Both the position numbers and the translations under genes were made by a program. From Skermanella sp. TT6 (GTDB lineage: Bacteria > Pseudomonadota > Alphaproteobacteria > Azospirillales > Azospirillaceae), in NCBI RefSeq assembly GCF_016653635.2, contig NZ_CP067421.1, positions 558,001 through 622,000 of the forward strand: DNA of 64,000 nucleotides. The letters are read 5' to 3'. Positions 1-9,356 of the stretch are shown here, one piece after another; the first letter of the stretch is position 1; every line of letters starts with the position of its first letter. The notes under the pieces are model-generated. The model was given only the letters and a program-made list of their open reading frames with translations, was not told where the DNA came from and made no database searches.

Positions 1-899
1 GTGCCATTGCCGGGATGGTTCGCGGTGACGATTGGCAAGCCACTGGCCATCGCCTCGGCGACCACTCGAGGAAATCCCTCGCGCAGGCTCGCGATGACCA
101 TCACCTCCGCCCTGGATAGAAGATCCATCTTCTCGGCTTCGGTGACCGAACCCAAGATGCGCACCTTGTCGGCCATCGGGTAGGCAGCAGCGAGTTGGCG
201 CAGGACTGGCAGTTCCGGACCATCACCCGCGATGATCAACTCCCTGCGGTATCCGCGCTCCCAAAGGACGCGATGAACTTCGAACAGGCGCGAGACCTGC
301 TTGTGCGATGTCAAGCGACCAAGATACAGCAAACCGGCGCGCCCGCCCCGGGGCAGCGACCGATAGATCGATCGGTTGATGCCACTGGGCAAATAGACGG
401 TCCGCTGTTCCGAGACACCCTCGATATGATCCCGGACCGCCTCGCTGACTGCTGTGTTGCACCCCACCAGCCGGGGCAAAAAGCGTTGCGCCATGACGAA
501 GACGCGACCCTCGCGGATTTCACACCAATCGAGGATCGAGCGGTGTCGAAGTTTCCCTGGTAAGGTGAGCGCGTGCAACAACGGCCATTGATTAAGCATC
601 AATACGTCGAAATCGCCCTGCGCCAACACCTTTCTTGTCCACAGTGCATAGTCGACCATGGTGCGGAGTGATCGCGGCAACCCACCGGTACGGCGCACAT
701 AGTTGTCGTTGGTCGGCCAACGGAGGATTTGAACGCGAGGATGAGGAGAGGAGGAAATCGCCACCTTGTGGTCGTGTCGAATACATAACACGGTCACTTC
801 ATGGCCGCGATCCGCCAAATGTTCTGCCATTTCTTGAAAGCGGACTTCTTGTCCGCCCATGTGCGGTGGAAACAACTCCGTCAATAACCCGATTTTCAC
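1..899 (-). CDS. Glycosyltransferase family 4 (GT-B), 3' end beyond window
   Basis: One continuous leftward frame begins at a GTG (899) and runs off the left edge, giving 299 residues. The N-terminus (KIGLLTELFPPHMGGQE) is the nucleotide-fold start with the glycine-rich loop of GT4 enzymes. GDGPE lies at about 225-229, and the EX7E-type donor-site motif (E274...E282 in SLREGFPRVVAEAMASG) is intact. It should transfer a sugar from a nucleotide-sugar to a lipid-linked glycan on the cytoplasmic face of the membrane. It is divergent from the flippase, glycosyltransferase and Wzc genes to the right and belongs to the same polysaccharide locus. Donor and acceptor cannot be told from sequence. Confidence 0.85.
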   Translation of the reverse strand, partial: MKIGLLTELFPPHMGGQEVRFQEMAEHLADRGHEVTVLCIRHDHKVAISSSPHPRVQILRWPTNDNYVRRTGGLPRSLRTMVDYALWTRKVLAQGDFDVLMLNQWPLLHALTLPGKLRHRSILDWCEIREGRVFVMAQRFLPRLVGCNTAVSEAVRDHIEGVSEQRTVYLPSGINRSIYRSLPRGGRAGLLYLGRLTSHKQVSRLFEVHRVLWERGYRRELIIAGDGPELPVLRQLAAAYPMADKVRILGSVTEAEKMDLLSRAEVMVIASLREGFPRVVAEAMASGLPIVTANHPGNG

Positions 900-1640
900 T
901 CAACATTCCTCAGGTTAAGGGACAACCCATCCATGGTCTTTCCTGCTTGAGCAATGGTTTGGTTTGGAATATCCAGTTTACCGCGTCCGAGCGGCCCGAT
1001 CAGAGGTACGGAACCACAGGCGCATTTCAGCGGGAGATACAAACACTCAGCCATGCTCAGCTTTGCTTTCAATTATGAAATAATCGACCAAGAAACAAAG
1101 GCCATGTTACTAATTGGTATTCACCCCCGCTTTCACCTATCGACTGATAAGCGTACTCGCATCCGATTCCAAAAGCATGAGAGGTTTTTCTTTCCGCCCT
1201 CAGCTTTTTCTTCTTTGGTCGGCGCTGAGCAGGATGCCGATGTCTCTTATCATAATCAAGGAAAAAATTATCTCATTTCGTACGTACTAAAATCGTCCTT
1301 CGGGTTAATAAATATAGATAGTACCTCATAATTTTGGATATTATGTTCGACAATCCTGGCTGTTCAGACTCGGGAGAAGCAGCCTGTTTGCATTCTTTCT
1401 GGCATAAAGCATAGTTCATATATTTTATTGGTGATAGCCGATGGACCTCGTTGAACCGGTGGGCAGAGCGAGGAACAACCATTCGGCTTGACAAGGACAT
1501 GATTCACTTCGCTGCACACGCGAACGGATTATTTTTATGAGCGAACCGTCTTCTAAAGAACCCTTGCATCAAACATCGTGGTTCTGCTTTAACTTGCCGT
1601 ACGGTAAGCTATAAAGGTTAGAAACTTTCCGGAGCCATGC
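900..1640. other. AT-richer intergenic region of the polysaccharide locus
   Basis: About 740 bases between divergent genes contain no convincing coding frame. The stretch is clearly more AT-rich than the rest of the window, with runs such as attttattgg and aaaaattatc. It probably carries the promoters for the leftward glycosyltransferase and the rightward flippase operon. I could not place a confident -35/-10 pair. Confidence 0.5.
1593..1608. promoter_or_regulatory. Imperfect 16-bp palindrome upstream of flippase gene
   Basis: CTTGCCGTACGGTAAG reads as its own reverse complement except at one mirrored pair. It ends 32 bases before the flippase start and just before an AT-rich CTATAAAGG. Position and symmetry suggest a protein-binding site or a promoter-proximal operator; the binding protein is unknown. 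Confidence 0.3.
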
Positions 1641-2936
1641 ATGACGGTCCGTCGCATTCTGAAAAATTGGTCAACAATAATTTCAGGTAATTTAGTTGCG
1701 TCGGCACTTTCCTTCGCCGCAATCATTGTCGCGACTAGAACATTATCCATACAAGAATTCGGATTGTTGACCTTGATTGAGTCCTATTACTTCTTAGTTG
1801 GAGGGATAGTGGCGCTCAACACGGATCAGGCCGTCTTCCGATATGGAACCGAAACGTTACGGCATCTTGGACTACCAGCTTACGCAGGCCTTCTGAAATA
1901 TCTTTATCGTGCCGATCTCGCCGTCGGATGCTGTGCGGCCACATTGGCGTTGATCGGCATCTTGTTGTTCAAAGATTATTTTCTGGGCAATGACGTGGAT
2001 ACGACCTGGGCCGCGATCTACTGCGTCGTCCTGGCGACGACCTGCTTGGGTGTTCCCGTGGCGACCCTGCGAATGTCGCAGAAGTTCGGCTATGTGATCA
2101 TGCGCGATGTCCTGTCGGCCGGTTGCCGTTTGTGCGTCGCCACCGTGCTTTTACTGATGGATGGAACCCTATCCCAGTTCCTGATCGGCTGGATGGTCGC
2201 GGAATTGTTAGGCAACTTCTTGCTGCATGTCATGGCGTGGCGCGAATTCAAGACGCAGGCGATCATAATGGCGGGGCGAGGCGCCGACGCGGAAGCATTT
2301 GACTGTCCCGGTCTTTGGAGCACCATCTTCCACACCAACCTGAGCTTGGCGCTGCGGGTTATGATAGAACGGCTGGATATTCTCATCATAGGCGCGATCG
2401 GAGGTCCAGCGGCGGCTGGAATCGTTCGAATCGCCAAGAATTTCTCTGCGATCCTAGTGCGTCAATGCGATGCCGCCCAGCATGCCATCTTCCCGGATCT
2501 CGCCAAACTCTGGACGGATGGCAACATTGCCGCCTTCAAAAAACTGATCCGCGATGTCCTCTTCGTCATGCTTGCCGTGGCTTTCACCATCTTGGTGGTC
2601 ATCTCGATCATGGCTGACCCGCTGATCGCCAATCTTTTTGGGGAACAGTATCTTGAAGCCAAGAACCCGATGATTATCATGACCTTGGCGGGACTCTTGA
2701 CGAGCTTGGGCAACATCTATTTTCCCGCCTTCCTCTCCATGGGCCAGTCGCTTCAACTTCTGAAGATCAGCATCGGTGTGACGATCGTATTCTTCGTGGC
2801 TCTCGTGCCAGCCTTCCTGTGGCTCGGACCGCTCGGCGCCTCGACCAGCCATCTGCTCCGCGCGGTGCTCTGGCTCACCGCGCTCCACATCTTGACTTCG
2901 ACCTATCTGCGGTACGTCGCCGCTCCAGCCGAATGA
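1641..2936 (+). CDS. Wzx-type polysaccharide flippase (MOP superfamily)
   Basis: The 431-residue protein is almost entirely hydrophobic segments separated by short charged loops, consistent with about 12 membrane spans. The N-terminus contains SGNLVASALSFAAIIVATR and a following FGLLTLIESYYF, the pattern of polysaccharide-export flippases. It should move undecaprenyl-linked repeat units across the inner membrane. A GGAG ribosome site sits six bases before the ATG. The downstream glycosyltransferase begins about 50 bases later in the same direction, so they are probably co-transcribed. An O-antigen rather than capsule or EPS role cannot be excluded. Confidence 0.8.
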   Translation: MTVRRILKNWSTIISGNLVASALSFAAIIVATRTLSIQEFGLLTLIESYYFLVGGIVALNTDQAVFRYGTETLRHLGLPAYAGLLKYLYRADLAVGCCAATLALIGILLFKDYFLGNDVDTTWAAIYCVVLATTCLGVPVATLRMSQKFGYVIMRDVLSAGCRLCVATVLLLMDGTLSQFLIGWMVAELLGNFLLHVMAWREFKTQAIIMAGRGADAEAFDCPGLWSTIFHTNLSLALRVMIERLDILIIGAIGGPAAAGIVRIAKNFSAILVRQCDAAQHAIFPDLAKLWTDGNIAAFKKLIRDVLFVMLAVAFTILVVISIMADPLIANLFGEQYLEAKNPMIIMTLAGLLTSLGNIYFPAFLSMGQSLQLLKISIGVTIVFFVALVPAFLWLGPLGASTSHLLRAVLWLTALHILTSTYLRYVAAPAE

Positions 2937-2985
2937 GAAACTCTCGGTGATCAACCCAATGCCGAACGATGACGGGGAGGACCGC

Positions 2986-4089
2986 ATGAAGGTGCTGCTC
3001 GTCGCCTTCTCCGCGAGATTCGCTCTGGAGCATTATATCGATGGCTTCGCCTCGGCCTTGGCCGACCGGGTGGCCCTGAAGGTCATGGTGCCGGACCACT
3101 ACGCCGGCGGCCTCGACAGCGAGTTACTGGTGCGCGTGCCCTGCGGCACAAGCAAGGGACAGCAGATGGCGGCGGCGTTCTCGCCGGTGACGTATTGGAG
3201 GATCGCCCGGTCGGTCCTCCAAGAGGCGCCAGATGTCATACACATCATCAGCGGCGAGGGATATCCCTGGGTTCTCCCCGTCATGATGGTCGCGCGATGG
3301 CGATCGAGCGCAGTGCTTGTCACGGTCCACGATGCGGAGGCCCATCCCGGAAGCTTCATTGAGCGGTTGAATTGCGCCCTGCGGCGCCCGGTGCTCAACC
3401 AAGCCACGGCGCTGCACGTCCATACCCAGGAGAGCGCGGCGCTGGTTCAGCGATCGTTTCCCGGCGCCCGGATCGGTGTCATTCCACATGGAAGCTTCGC
3501 CGAGCGCTTCACCATTCACGATGACCCAACCATCGCGCCAGAACGGCTCGTTCTCTTCTTCGGGCGGATCGCGGCCTACAAGGGCATAGACATCCTATGC
3601 GAGGCGATGCGTCGGCTACCCGGCGATATTCGGCTGGCGATTTGCGGTCCCGGAACTTTGCCCGAAGCGGAAGCGGCGCTCGTGAGGGAGCTGGGAGACC
3701 GGGTCATACTCGAAAATCGTTTCCTCGACGAGAGCGAGGTCGCGTGCTGGATGCGCAGGGCCGCCGTGGTCGCACTGCCCTACACACATGTCACGGCGTC
3801 GAGCCTGCCAGCGATCACCGCCGCGTTCGGCCGGCGCATCGTCGCTTCCCGGCTCGGCAGTTTCCGCGATGAGATTGAGGAGAATGGCGGCATACTCGTT
3901 CCCCCTGGTAATCCAGACGCCTTGGCGATCGCCTTGACCGAGGCGATGGTCATGGGTGACACGCCGATAACTCGAGCATCGACCTTCACCGAACTGGCGC
4001 CCAAGTTCATCGAACTCTATTCTCGCGCGTTCGACCGTCATGACGGCACCTCCGAGGTGAAGTTTTCCGGCGCGGGCATCGATGTTTGA
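2986..4089 (+). CDS. Glycosyltransferase family 4
   Basis: I chose the ATG at 2986 because GGGGAGG lies six bases upstream and the product then begins MKVLLVAFSARF, as GT-B enzymes do. An in-frame GTG at 2947 would add 13 residues. The 367-residue protein has the C-terminal nucleotide-sugar domain (FFGRIAAYKGIDIL and ICGPG). The usual EX7E motif looks degenerate: the segment reads TASSLPAITAAFG, with threonines where the glutamates are expected. Donor binding may differ from the first glycosyltransferase. It lies between the flippase and the Wzc-like gene and probably builds the repeat unit. Confidence 0.8.
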   Translation: MKVLLVAFSARFALEHYIDGFASALADRVALKVMVPDHYAGGLDSELLVRVPCGTSKGQQMAAAFSPVTYWRIARSVLQEAPDVIHIISGEGYPWVLPVMMVARWRSSAVLVTVHDAEAHPGSFIERLNCALRRPVLNQATALHVHTQESAALVQRSFPGARIGVIPHGSFAERFTIHDDPTIAPERLVLFFGRIAAYKGIDILCEAMRRLPGDIRLAICGPGTLPEAEAALVRELGDRVILENRFLDESEVACWMRRAAVVALPYTHVTASSLPAITAAFGRRIVASRLGSFRDEIEENGGILVPPGNPDALAIALTEAMVMGDTPITRASTFTELAPKFIELYSRAFDRHDGTSEVKFSGAGIDV

Positions 4090-4242
4090 TCCATCTTTCA
4101 CCCGCGCGGGAGTTGAGGCGAGGCTCGCACGCCACCACACCGCACCAGCGTTTGAAGTCCGCCGGTCATCTCGGATATTCGTCCGGGAAGTGAATGAAAG
4201 CGTTTTCGCCGTGGAAGGCGCGTCGAAGAAAATGAGGGAAAT

Positions 4243-6306
4243 ATGGCGCAACCGGTGGAGTTGAGCATTCTCGATCTAGGTGCCGTGTTGTGGCGCCGGA
4301 AGTTCACTCTTGTCGGCTTGGCCATCCTCGGAGGATTGGCGGGCATCGAGGCGTCATCGCTGTTCCCCCCACAATATTCATCGAACGGCAGCCTCGTCGT
4401 CGGCTCCCCCGCGCAGGTGCTGCCCAACGGCGATCCAATGCTGCCGCTCGCACCAGCCACTCCGACGATCGTCGCCACCGAAGGCGGCGTCCTCTCCTCT
4501 CCCGGCCTGTTGCGGATCGTTGCCAATGGGTTGGCCGTTCCGCCTGGGGCGCTGCCCGACGAAAAGGAACCCTCGGCTTCCCCAGGAGTGGAATCCCTGG
4601 CGGAACGGCTGGCTCCCCAGCTGAAGGTGATCACGGACAAGGAAAGCAATCTGATTCAGGTCTCCTTCACCAGCGGTGACCCGGTGTTCAGTGCCGAAGT
4701 GGTGAACCGCCTGCTCAACTCGTATGTCGATGGCAGGTTCACCGCACAGCGCCATGCGATGGATCGCGTCACCGAAAACCTATCAGGACGGCTCGATGCG
4801 GTCAGGGCCGACATCGCGAATGGCGAGCGCCGGGTCGCCGACCTGCTCCGCCAGGGTTTGAGCCCGATTCCCGAGCAGGACGTGCTGATCCAGGAAATCC
4901 AAGCCGCCACCGAAAGCATCACGCTAAGCCAAGCCGAAATCGTCCGGCTGGAAGCCGAGAGGCAAGGAGCCACGCGCTTGGGCGCCAACGCCGGCAACGA
5001 GCCGATCGAAGTGGCGGCATTGCTGGATTCACCGGAGATCGCCCGCCTCTCTTCCAGTATCGCCGATCTTCGCGCCCACCGGGCCCAGCTCTCCGACACC
5101 TTAGGTCCGAGACATCCGGACATCCGGGGAATCGACCAGAACATCGCCCAGGTAACGCGCGAGATCATCACGGAAGCCCGCCGTGTGGAAAGCCGTCTGG
5201 ACAAGGAGATCGCTTTCAACACCGCGCGGCTGAACGCCACCGAGCGGCGATTGACCGATCTGCGGGCGCGCACCGCGGCCGAGGCGGGAAGCAGGTTTGA
5301 CATCAAGCGCGCGCAAGGCGATCTCGATACTCTGAAGGAGCTCGAGATGGGGATCCAGAAGCAGATGGAGTCCGTCCGCGCCCAAACCTTGCTGACCAAC
5401 GCGCAAATCATCACCGCCGCGATACCCGTCAATAAGCCGAGTAGTCCGAACGTCAAGCTCTTCGGGATGTTTGGTGCGATTGTTCCGGCGGGATTGGTGG
5501 CATTCCTCCTGATCATCCTCGATGTCGCGCGTCGGCTCCGTCCTGGTTTTAAGGAAATCGTCGGAGCGATCGACGCCCCTCTCATCGGCGTCATGCCATT
5601 CGTTTCCCGGCCGCTCCGCCCCCGCCGCAAGGCTCATGCCATCCAGACACTTGACGGGTTGGCCTTGCGACTGGAAATCCTGGCATCCACGCAAGGCCGA
5701 TCCGCCCGCATATTGTTGACGTCGGCTCATCCGGGAGAGGGGAAAAGCACGCTGACCTTTGGTCTCGGCCGAGCGCTGGCGGCCTCGGGCAAGCGCGTTC
5801 TGCTGGTCGACTGCGACCTGCATAAACCCCGGATCGCCAACATGATGCGGGACATGCGGCCGGAGCCGTTCTCGCTCGAATATGGCCCCACTTCCGACCG
5901 TGTCGACATGACAAGGGCGGGAGATACATCACTTCACCTGCTCTGCCCTTCGTTCCTGGTTGGCGCCGAACCATCGATGCGGCTTCGCTCCCCGGAGTTC
6001 ACGCGCCTCCTGTTTGGCATCTCCTCCTACTTCGACGTGATCCTATTCGATACTCCCCCCGTCTTGTGCGTACCCGACGCCATACTCGTCCTGCGAAACG
6101 CTGACGCGGCGGTACTTGTCGTCGACCCGTCCCGCTCGACCCGGACCGACGTCGAGGAAGCCTGCGACCGGCTGCAATCGTCGGGAAAACGGCTAGCGGG
6201 GGTATTGATATCGAAGCTGAAGGCTCGCGAGAACCGCTCTTATATCTATTCTGGGTATCAATCGAACAACACCACGAGACGAGCCTTAGGCCTGACACGC
6301 GCCTGA
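4243..6306 (+). CDS. Wzc/ExoP-type chain-length regulator with C-terminal tyrosine kinase
   Basis: The 687-residue protein has an N-terminal Wzz domain with one membrane span (about 20-38) and a long helical, coiled-coil-rich periplasmic region (about 170-390). A second span lies at about 405-425 and a cytoplasmic BY-kinase domain follows. Walker A is at about 494-503 (SAHPGEGKST), Walker A' is VLLVDCD ending at 525, and Walker B is ILFDTPP. The tail has a short tyrosine cluster (SYIYSGYQ) as the likely autophosphorylation site. Such proteins control polymer length and export with an outer-membrane Wza, which is not in this window. GAGGG precedes the ATG. Confidence 0.9.
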   Translation: MAQPVELSILDLGAVLWRRKFTLVGLAILGGLAGIEASSLFPPQYSSNGSLVVGSPAQVLPNGDPMLPLAPATPTIVATEGGVLSSPGLLRIVANGLAVPPGALPDEKEPSASPGVESLAERLAPQLKVITDKESNLIQVSFTSGDPVFSAEVVNRLLNSYVDGRFTAQRHAMDRVTENLSGRLDAVRADIANGERRVADLLRQGLSPIPEQDVLIQEIQAATESITLSQAEIVRLEAERQGATRLGANAGNEPIEVAALLDSPEIARLSSSIADLRAHRAQLSDTLGPRHPDIRGIDQNIAQVTREIITEARRVESRLDKEIAFNTARLNATERRLTDLRARTAAEAGSRFDIKRAQGDLDTLKELEMGIQKQMESVRAQTLLTNAQIITAAIPVNKPSSPNVKLFGMFGAIVPAGLVAFLLIILDVARRLRPGFKEIVGAIDAPLIGVMPFVSRPLRPRRKAHAIQTLDGLALRLEILASTQGRSARILLTSAHPGEGKSTLTFGLGRALAASGKRVLLVDCDLHKPRIANMMRDMRPEPFSLEYGPTSDRVDMTRAGDTSLHLLCPSFLVGAEPSMRLRSPEFTRLLFGISSYFDVILFDTPPVLCVPDAILVLRNADAAVLVVDPSRSTRTDVEEACDRLQSSGKRLAGVLISKLKARENRSYIYSGYQSNNTTRRALGLTRA

Positions 6307-6342
6307 ACGAACGGTAATTCGCGGTTCGCCTGCTCTGGAGGT

Positions 6343-6505
6343 TTGCTTACTGGATTCGGCGGCTCATCGTTTTCGCGGGAAGAGAAATTGCCGAAGGCCG
6401 AACCCCGCCGGCGGGGTAAACCGCGCCTTCGCGACGACGCGCCGCGCGAGCGGATCGTGCTCTGTCCCGGCGACCACTGCCCCGACTGCGGCGTAACCGG
6501 CCGAT
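6343..6505 (+). pseudogene. Transposase remnant with zinc-ribbon motif (IS66-like)
   Basis: About 54 codons encode a basic linker (RRRGKPRLRDDAPRERIV) followed by HCPDCG. This resembles the linker and first cysteine pair of IS66-family TnpC. The frame is cut at 6506 by the target site of IS1380 copy 1 and has no recognisable start. An ISL3 origin for the zinc ribbon is possible because an ISL3 fragment lies on the far side of the insertion. Confidence 0.4.
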
Positions 6506-6509
6506 CTAG

Positions 6510-8118
6510 CCGCATTTATGCGCCAAGCCGGAAAGCTTTCTGACGTTTTCTGCCCTTCTTCAATTTTTGGCTGTGCAGGCAAGAGTTGGCCGTAGCGCCG
6601 ATTGGGCGGCGCTATGATGGTGAGAGGTCTTGAGGTTGGCGGGTTGGGCGGGAGTGGGGCAATCGGCCCCGGCGTTCAGGTGACGAGCCGAGGAACCCGC
6701 TCCAGAAGCAGGCTCAGGATAGTTTGCTCCGGGCAGGCGGTGGGCAGGTGGACGAGGATTTGCCGCCTGGTCTCGACGATCCGGGCCGCCAGTTTGATCA
6801 AACGCAGACGCAACGTGTCGAACTGGGCGACCCGCCAGCGCGACCGGCGCGGCATCAGGGCGCGTATCGACCACAGCAGCCAGTAAGCTCCAGCATGCAG
6901 GAACAGCCGGAACTGGTTGGCGGTGGCCTTGTGGCAGGAGGTGCGGTCGGCGCATAGATGCGTCTTCCAGCTCTTTATGTGATTTTCCGCCTGGCCGCGG
7001 GCGCAATAGAGTTTCTCATAGAGCCACCGCCCTCGGCCGTGGCGCAGACTGGTGACGATGAAGCGGGTGTCCGGCCCCTGCGGCCCGACCTCGACGCGCG
7101 CAATGATCCGCTCGGTCCGACTCCAGCTTCCGGCGGCGTCATAGAATTCCTTGAAGCGCCGAACCTTGGTCGCGGGACCGGCGGCGAACCGGGTGGCGGT
7201 GCTGGCCTCCAGGTCAAGGATATGGCGCCGCAGCGTGCTGGTCGGGGCGAGACCGAGCACATAGTCCAGGCAGTTGGTCCGGCACCAGTTCAGGACCTCG
7301 GGGCAGCAGTAATGGCTGTCGGCGCGCAGCAGGATCTCGACCTGCGGCCAGTTGGCCCGGATCTGCCGCACGATCCGACGCAGGTGCGCCCGGATCTCGG
7401 TGCCTTTAGGCCGCTTGGCCGGGCGCAGGATGGCGGTGATGAAGCGCCCGTGCTCGTCGAACACGACGATCGGCTGGAAGCCGTACTCGTCGTAATGGCC
7501 ATTGAACAAGCGCAATTGCTGCTCGCCGTGAACGGCATCGAAGGTGTCGTCAATATCCAGCACGATCCGCTTCGGCACCTGCCGGAACCCGGTGCAGTAG
7601 AAATCGACCAGAGCGCGGCCCATGCGCATCAGGGCGCGGGCATCGGGCAGGTTCTCCAGGCGCGAGATGGTGGACTGCGAGCACAGGCCGGCACCATCCG
7701 GCAGGCGGTCGAGCGCCAGCTTGAACGCCGGATCCCGGCGCAGGCTGTCGGCGTCGTTGCCGTCCTCGTAGCCGGCCGCGATCATGAGCAGGCGGAAGCG
7801 GATGATCTCCGCCAGTCCATGAACGACCCGCCCGGGCGTCCGGGGGTCTTCCAGGCACGCCGCAAGCCGGTCGGCGATCCCGAGCCGCTTCTCGATTTCC
7901 CGCAGGCCCAGCACGCCGGCATCGGAGGACAGCTGCCCACCATCGAAGCGGGCGACCACGGGTTTGCCGGCGACAGGTGACAGGCCGGGCAGCGATGGGG
8001 TAAGTTCAACTCGGGCGGGCATGGCGGGTGAGATCCGGTGGGGTTGGTGTCAGCAGCCGAATCCTAAACCAGATCAATCCTTTACGCTATGCCCGCCGGC
8101 CTTGGTGCATAATTGCGG
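6510..8118 (-). mobile_element. IS1380-family insertion sequence, copy 1
   Basis: The 1609-bp element has imperfect terminal repeats (CCGCATTTATGCGCCAAGCC at the left, CCGCAATTATGCACCAAGGC at the right end read inward). CTAG directly flanks both ends (6506-6509 and 8119-8122). The length and the 4-bp duplication fit the IS1380 family. It carries one intact transposase and is the inverted twin of 10908-12516. Confidence 0.92.
6676..8022 (-). CDS. IS1380-family transposase (copy 1)
   Basis: The 448-residue protein has the IS1380 DDE architecture. The N-terminal region has VVARFDGGQLSSDAGVLGLR, the catalytic core has VLDIDDTFDAVHG and LLRADSHYC, and the C-terminal part has YCARGQAENHIKSWK. The reading frame is complete and identical in protein sequence to the copy at 11004-12350, so the element was probably active recently. 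It cuts and joins the terminal repeats of the surrounding element. Confidence 0.92.
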   Translation of the reverse strand: MPARVELTPSLPGLSPVAGKPVVARFDGGQLSSDAGVLGLREIEKRLGIADRLAACLEDPRTPGRVVHGLAEIIRFRLLMIAAGYEDGNDADSLRRDPAFKLALDRLPDGAGLCSQSTISRLENLPDARALMRMGRALVDFYCTGFRQVPKRIVLDIDDTFDAVHGEQQLRLFNGHYDEYGFQPIVVFDEHGRFITAILRPAKRPKGTEIRAHLRRIVRQIRANWPQVEILLRADSHYCCPEVLNWCRTNCLDYVLGLAPTSTLRRHILDLEASTATRFAAGPATKVRRFKEFYDAAGSWSRTERIIARVEVGPQGPDTRFIVTSLRHGRGRWLYEKLYCARGQAENHIKSWKTHLCADRTSCHKATANQFRLFLHAGAYWLLWSIRALMPRRSRWRVAQFDTLRLRLIKLAARIVETRRQILVHLPTACPEQTILSLLLERVPRLVT

Positions 8119-8205
8119 CTAGGCCGCCTTACAAGGACGTCGTTAACGACGTAAGCTATCTGGATACCGAAGTCCTTGTAAGGCGGCCTAGATCGGCCGG
8201 TTACG

Positions 8206-8437
8206 ATCAAGCAGGGTCTGGCCGGCCAGCTCGACGGCTGGGTCAGCGCCGCCGAAGAAGGCGGCTTCAAAGGCTTTGCCCGGAGCCTCCGTCAGGATGT
8301 CGAAGCCGTCCACGCCGCCTTGACGCTCCCCTGGAGCACCGGAGGGCCAGATCAACCGGCTGAAAGTCGTCAAGCGCACCATGTACGGCCGCGCCGGTTT
8401 CGATCTCCTACGCAGCCGCGTCATGGCAGCTGCTTAG
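8206..8437 (+). pseudogene. ISL3-family transposase, C-terminal remnant
   Basis: Translation gives GLAGQLDGWVSAAEEGGF, then SLRQDVEAV and ALTLPWSTG. After a small deletion that shifts the frame it gives GQINRLKVVKRTMYGRAGF and a TAG stop. This is the conserved ISL3 C-terminus (PWS.G..EGQINRLK..KR.MYGRA). The start and catalytic core are missing. The indel near 8337 and the 5' truncation make it non-functional. Confidence 0.75.
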
Positions 8438-8510
8438 GTGAAAACATGTCCTGAAATTCCTCCATAAGCTGTGCACACAAAAGAACGAAGAACCCAGTTC
8501 CTGCTGTCGC

Positions 8511-8924
8511 TTGACAAACGCGATGGTCCTGCTGTTGGCCCGGATCAAGGGCATCGGCCTGGAAACGGCCCAGATGCTGGTCCACGAGGTACTGTCGCGC
8601 AATCTACGCGATCGACGCGCGGTGGCTCGCTATGCTGGTCTGACCGGCACGCCGGATGAGAGCGGCTCGAAGCGCCGGGAGAAGGGGATCAGCAAGGCAG
8701 GCAACCCACGGGTGCGCTGTGGCCTGATCCAGCTGGCCTGGCGCTTCCTGATGTTCCAGCCCGACGCCGCTCTGGTCCAATGGTACCGCGAGCGGAGCGC
8801 TGGCGGCAAGGGTGCCATCAAGAAGACGATGATCGTGGCGCTGGCGCGCAAGCTGTTGATCGCACTGTGGAATTATGCCGCCGCTGGGGTGATGCCGGAG
8901 GGTGTCGTCCTCAAGGAGGCGTGA
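8511..8924 (+). pseudogene. IS110-family transposase, C-terminal fragment
   Basis: About 137 codons encode the transposase_20 half of IS110/IS1111 recombinases. It shows LLARIKGIGLETAQMLV (a helix-hairpin-helix), YAGLTGTPDESGSKRREKG, SKAGNPRVR and a C-terminal KKTMIVALARKLLIALW. The N-terminal DEDD (RuvC-like) catalytic domain is absent, so this piece cannot transpose. It is followed by a long non-coding tail that may be the element's right end. Confidence 0.8.
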
Positions 8925-9356
8925 GCCGACCAATCCGTCCCCGGAAGCGCGCCGGAGACTTCGAAGCATGGCCGACCGGTCAGTCCGGTGGACCTTGCCT
9001 TCCGAGGTGGGTGGTGCACCGAAGCCCCCCTATGGGCCGCAAGCCGACAAAAAGACTGGTCCCACCCTCCCGGGAGCCTCGCATCCGATGCGCATGACGC
9101 ATCATGGTCTCCGGTTGCGTGCCGGACCGAATACAAGGTTGTTGGATCGAGCAGCGGTCCACGGACGCGAGAACTCCGCCTTGGAACGGCTGACCCGCCA
9201 AACTGGCCAGTCATCAGAGCCCAATCATCCAAGCGTGACACAGGTGTCGGCGGACCTCCATGGTCGGGACGGAGGGATGGCCCCGTTGATCAAACATAGG
9301 GATAGGAAATATGGAAAACCTGATTTGAAAAACGCTTGACATCAAATGCCCCATAC
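8925..9356 (+). other. Non-coding tail after the IS110 fragment
   Basis: About 430 bases between the IS110 stop codon and the truncated IS5 copy have no supported gene. Several GC-rich self-complementary stretches are visible (for example around 8960-9010). A TTGACA occurs at 9336-9341 near the far end. In IS110/IS1111 elements the flanking non-coding segment encodes the bridge or seek RNA, so this could be such an RNA region or simply leftover IS sequence. The assignment is speculative. Confidence 0.3.

Larger units (their letters stand above)
6492..8205. repeat. 34-bp perfect inverted repeat, left arm split by an IS
   Basis: Joining 6492-6509 to 8123-8138 (removing IS1380 copy 1 and one copy of its CTAG duplication) gives a 34-base arm. 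It is the exact reverse complement of 8172-8205. The 33-base spacer carries a perfect 16-base palindrome, ACGTCGTTAACGACGT (8137-8152, sharing two bases with the arm). The restored sequence would form a long hairpin between the IS66-like and ISL3 fragments. Its origin is unknown: a fossil IS junction, a small palindromic element, or a recombination site. Confidence 0.7.

Noticed and set aside
4082-4264. 60-codon frame between the glycosyltransferase and Wzc genes
   Set aside because: No ribosome site, overlaps both neighbours and shows no conserved motif.
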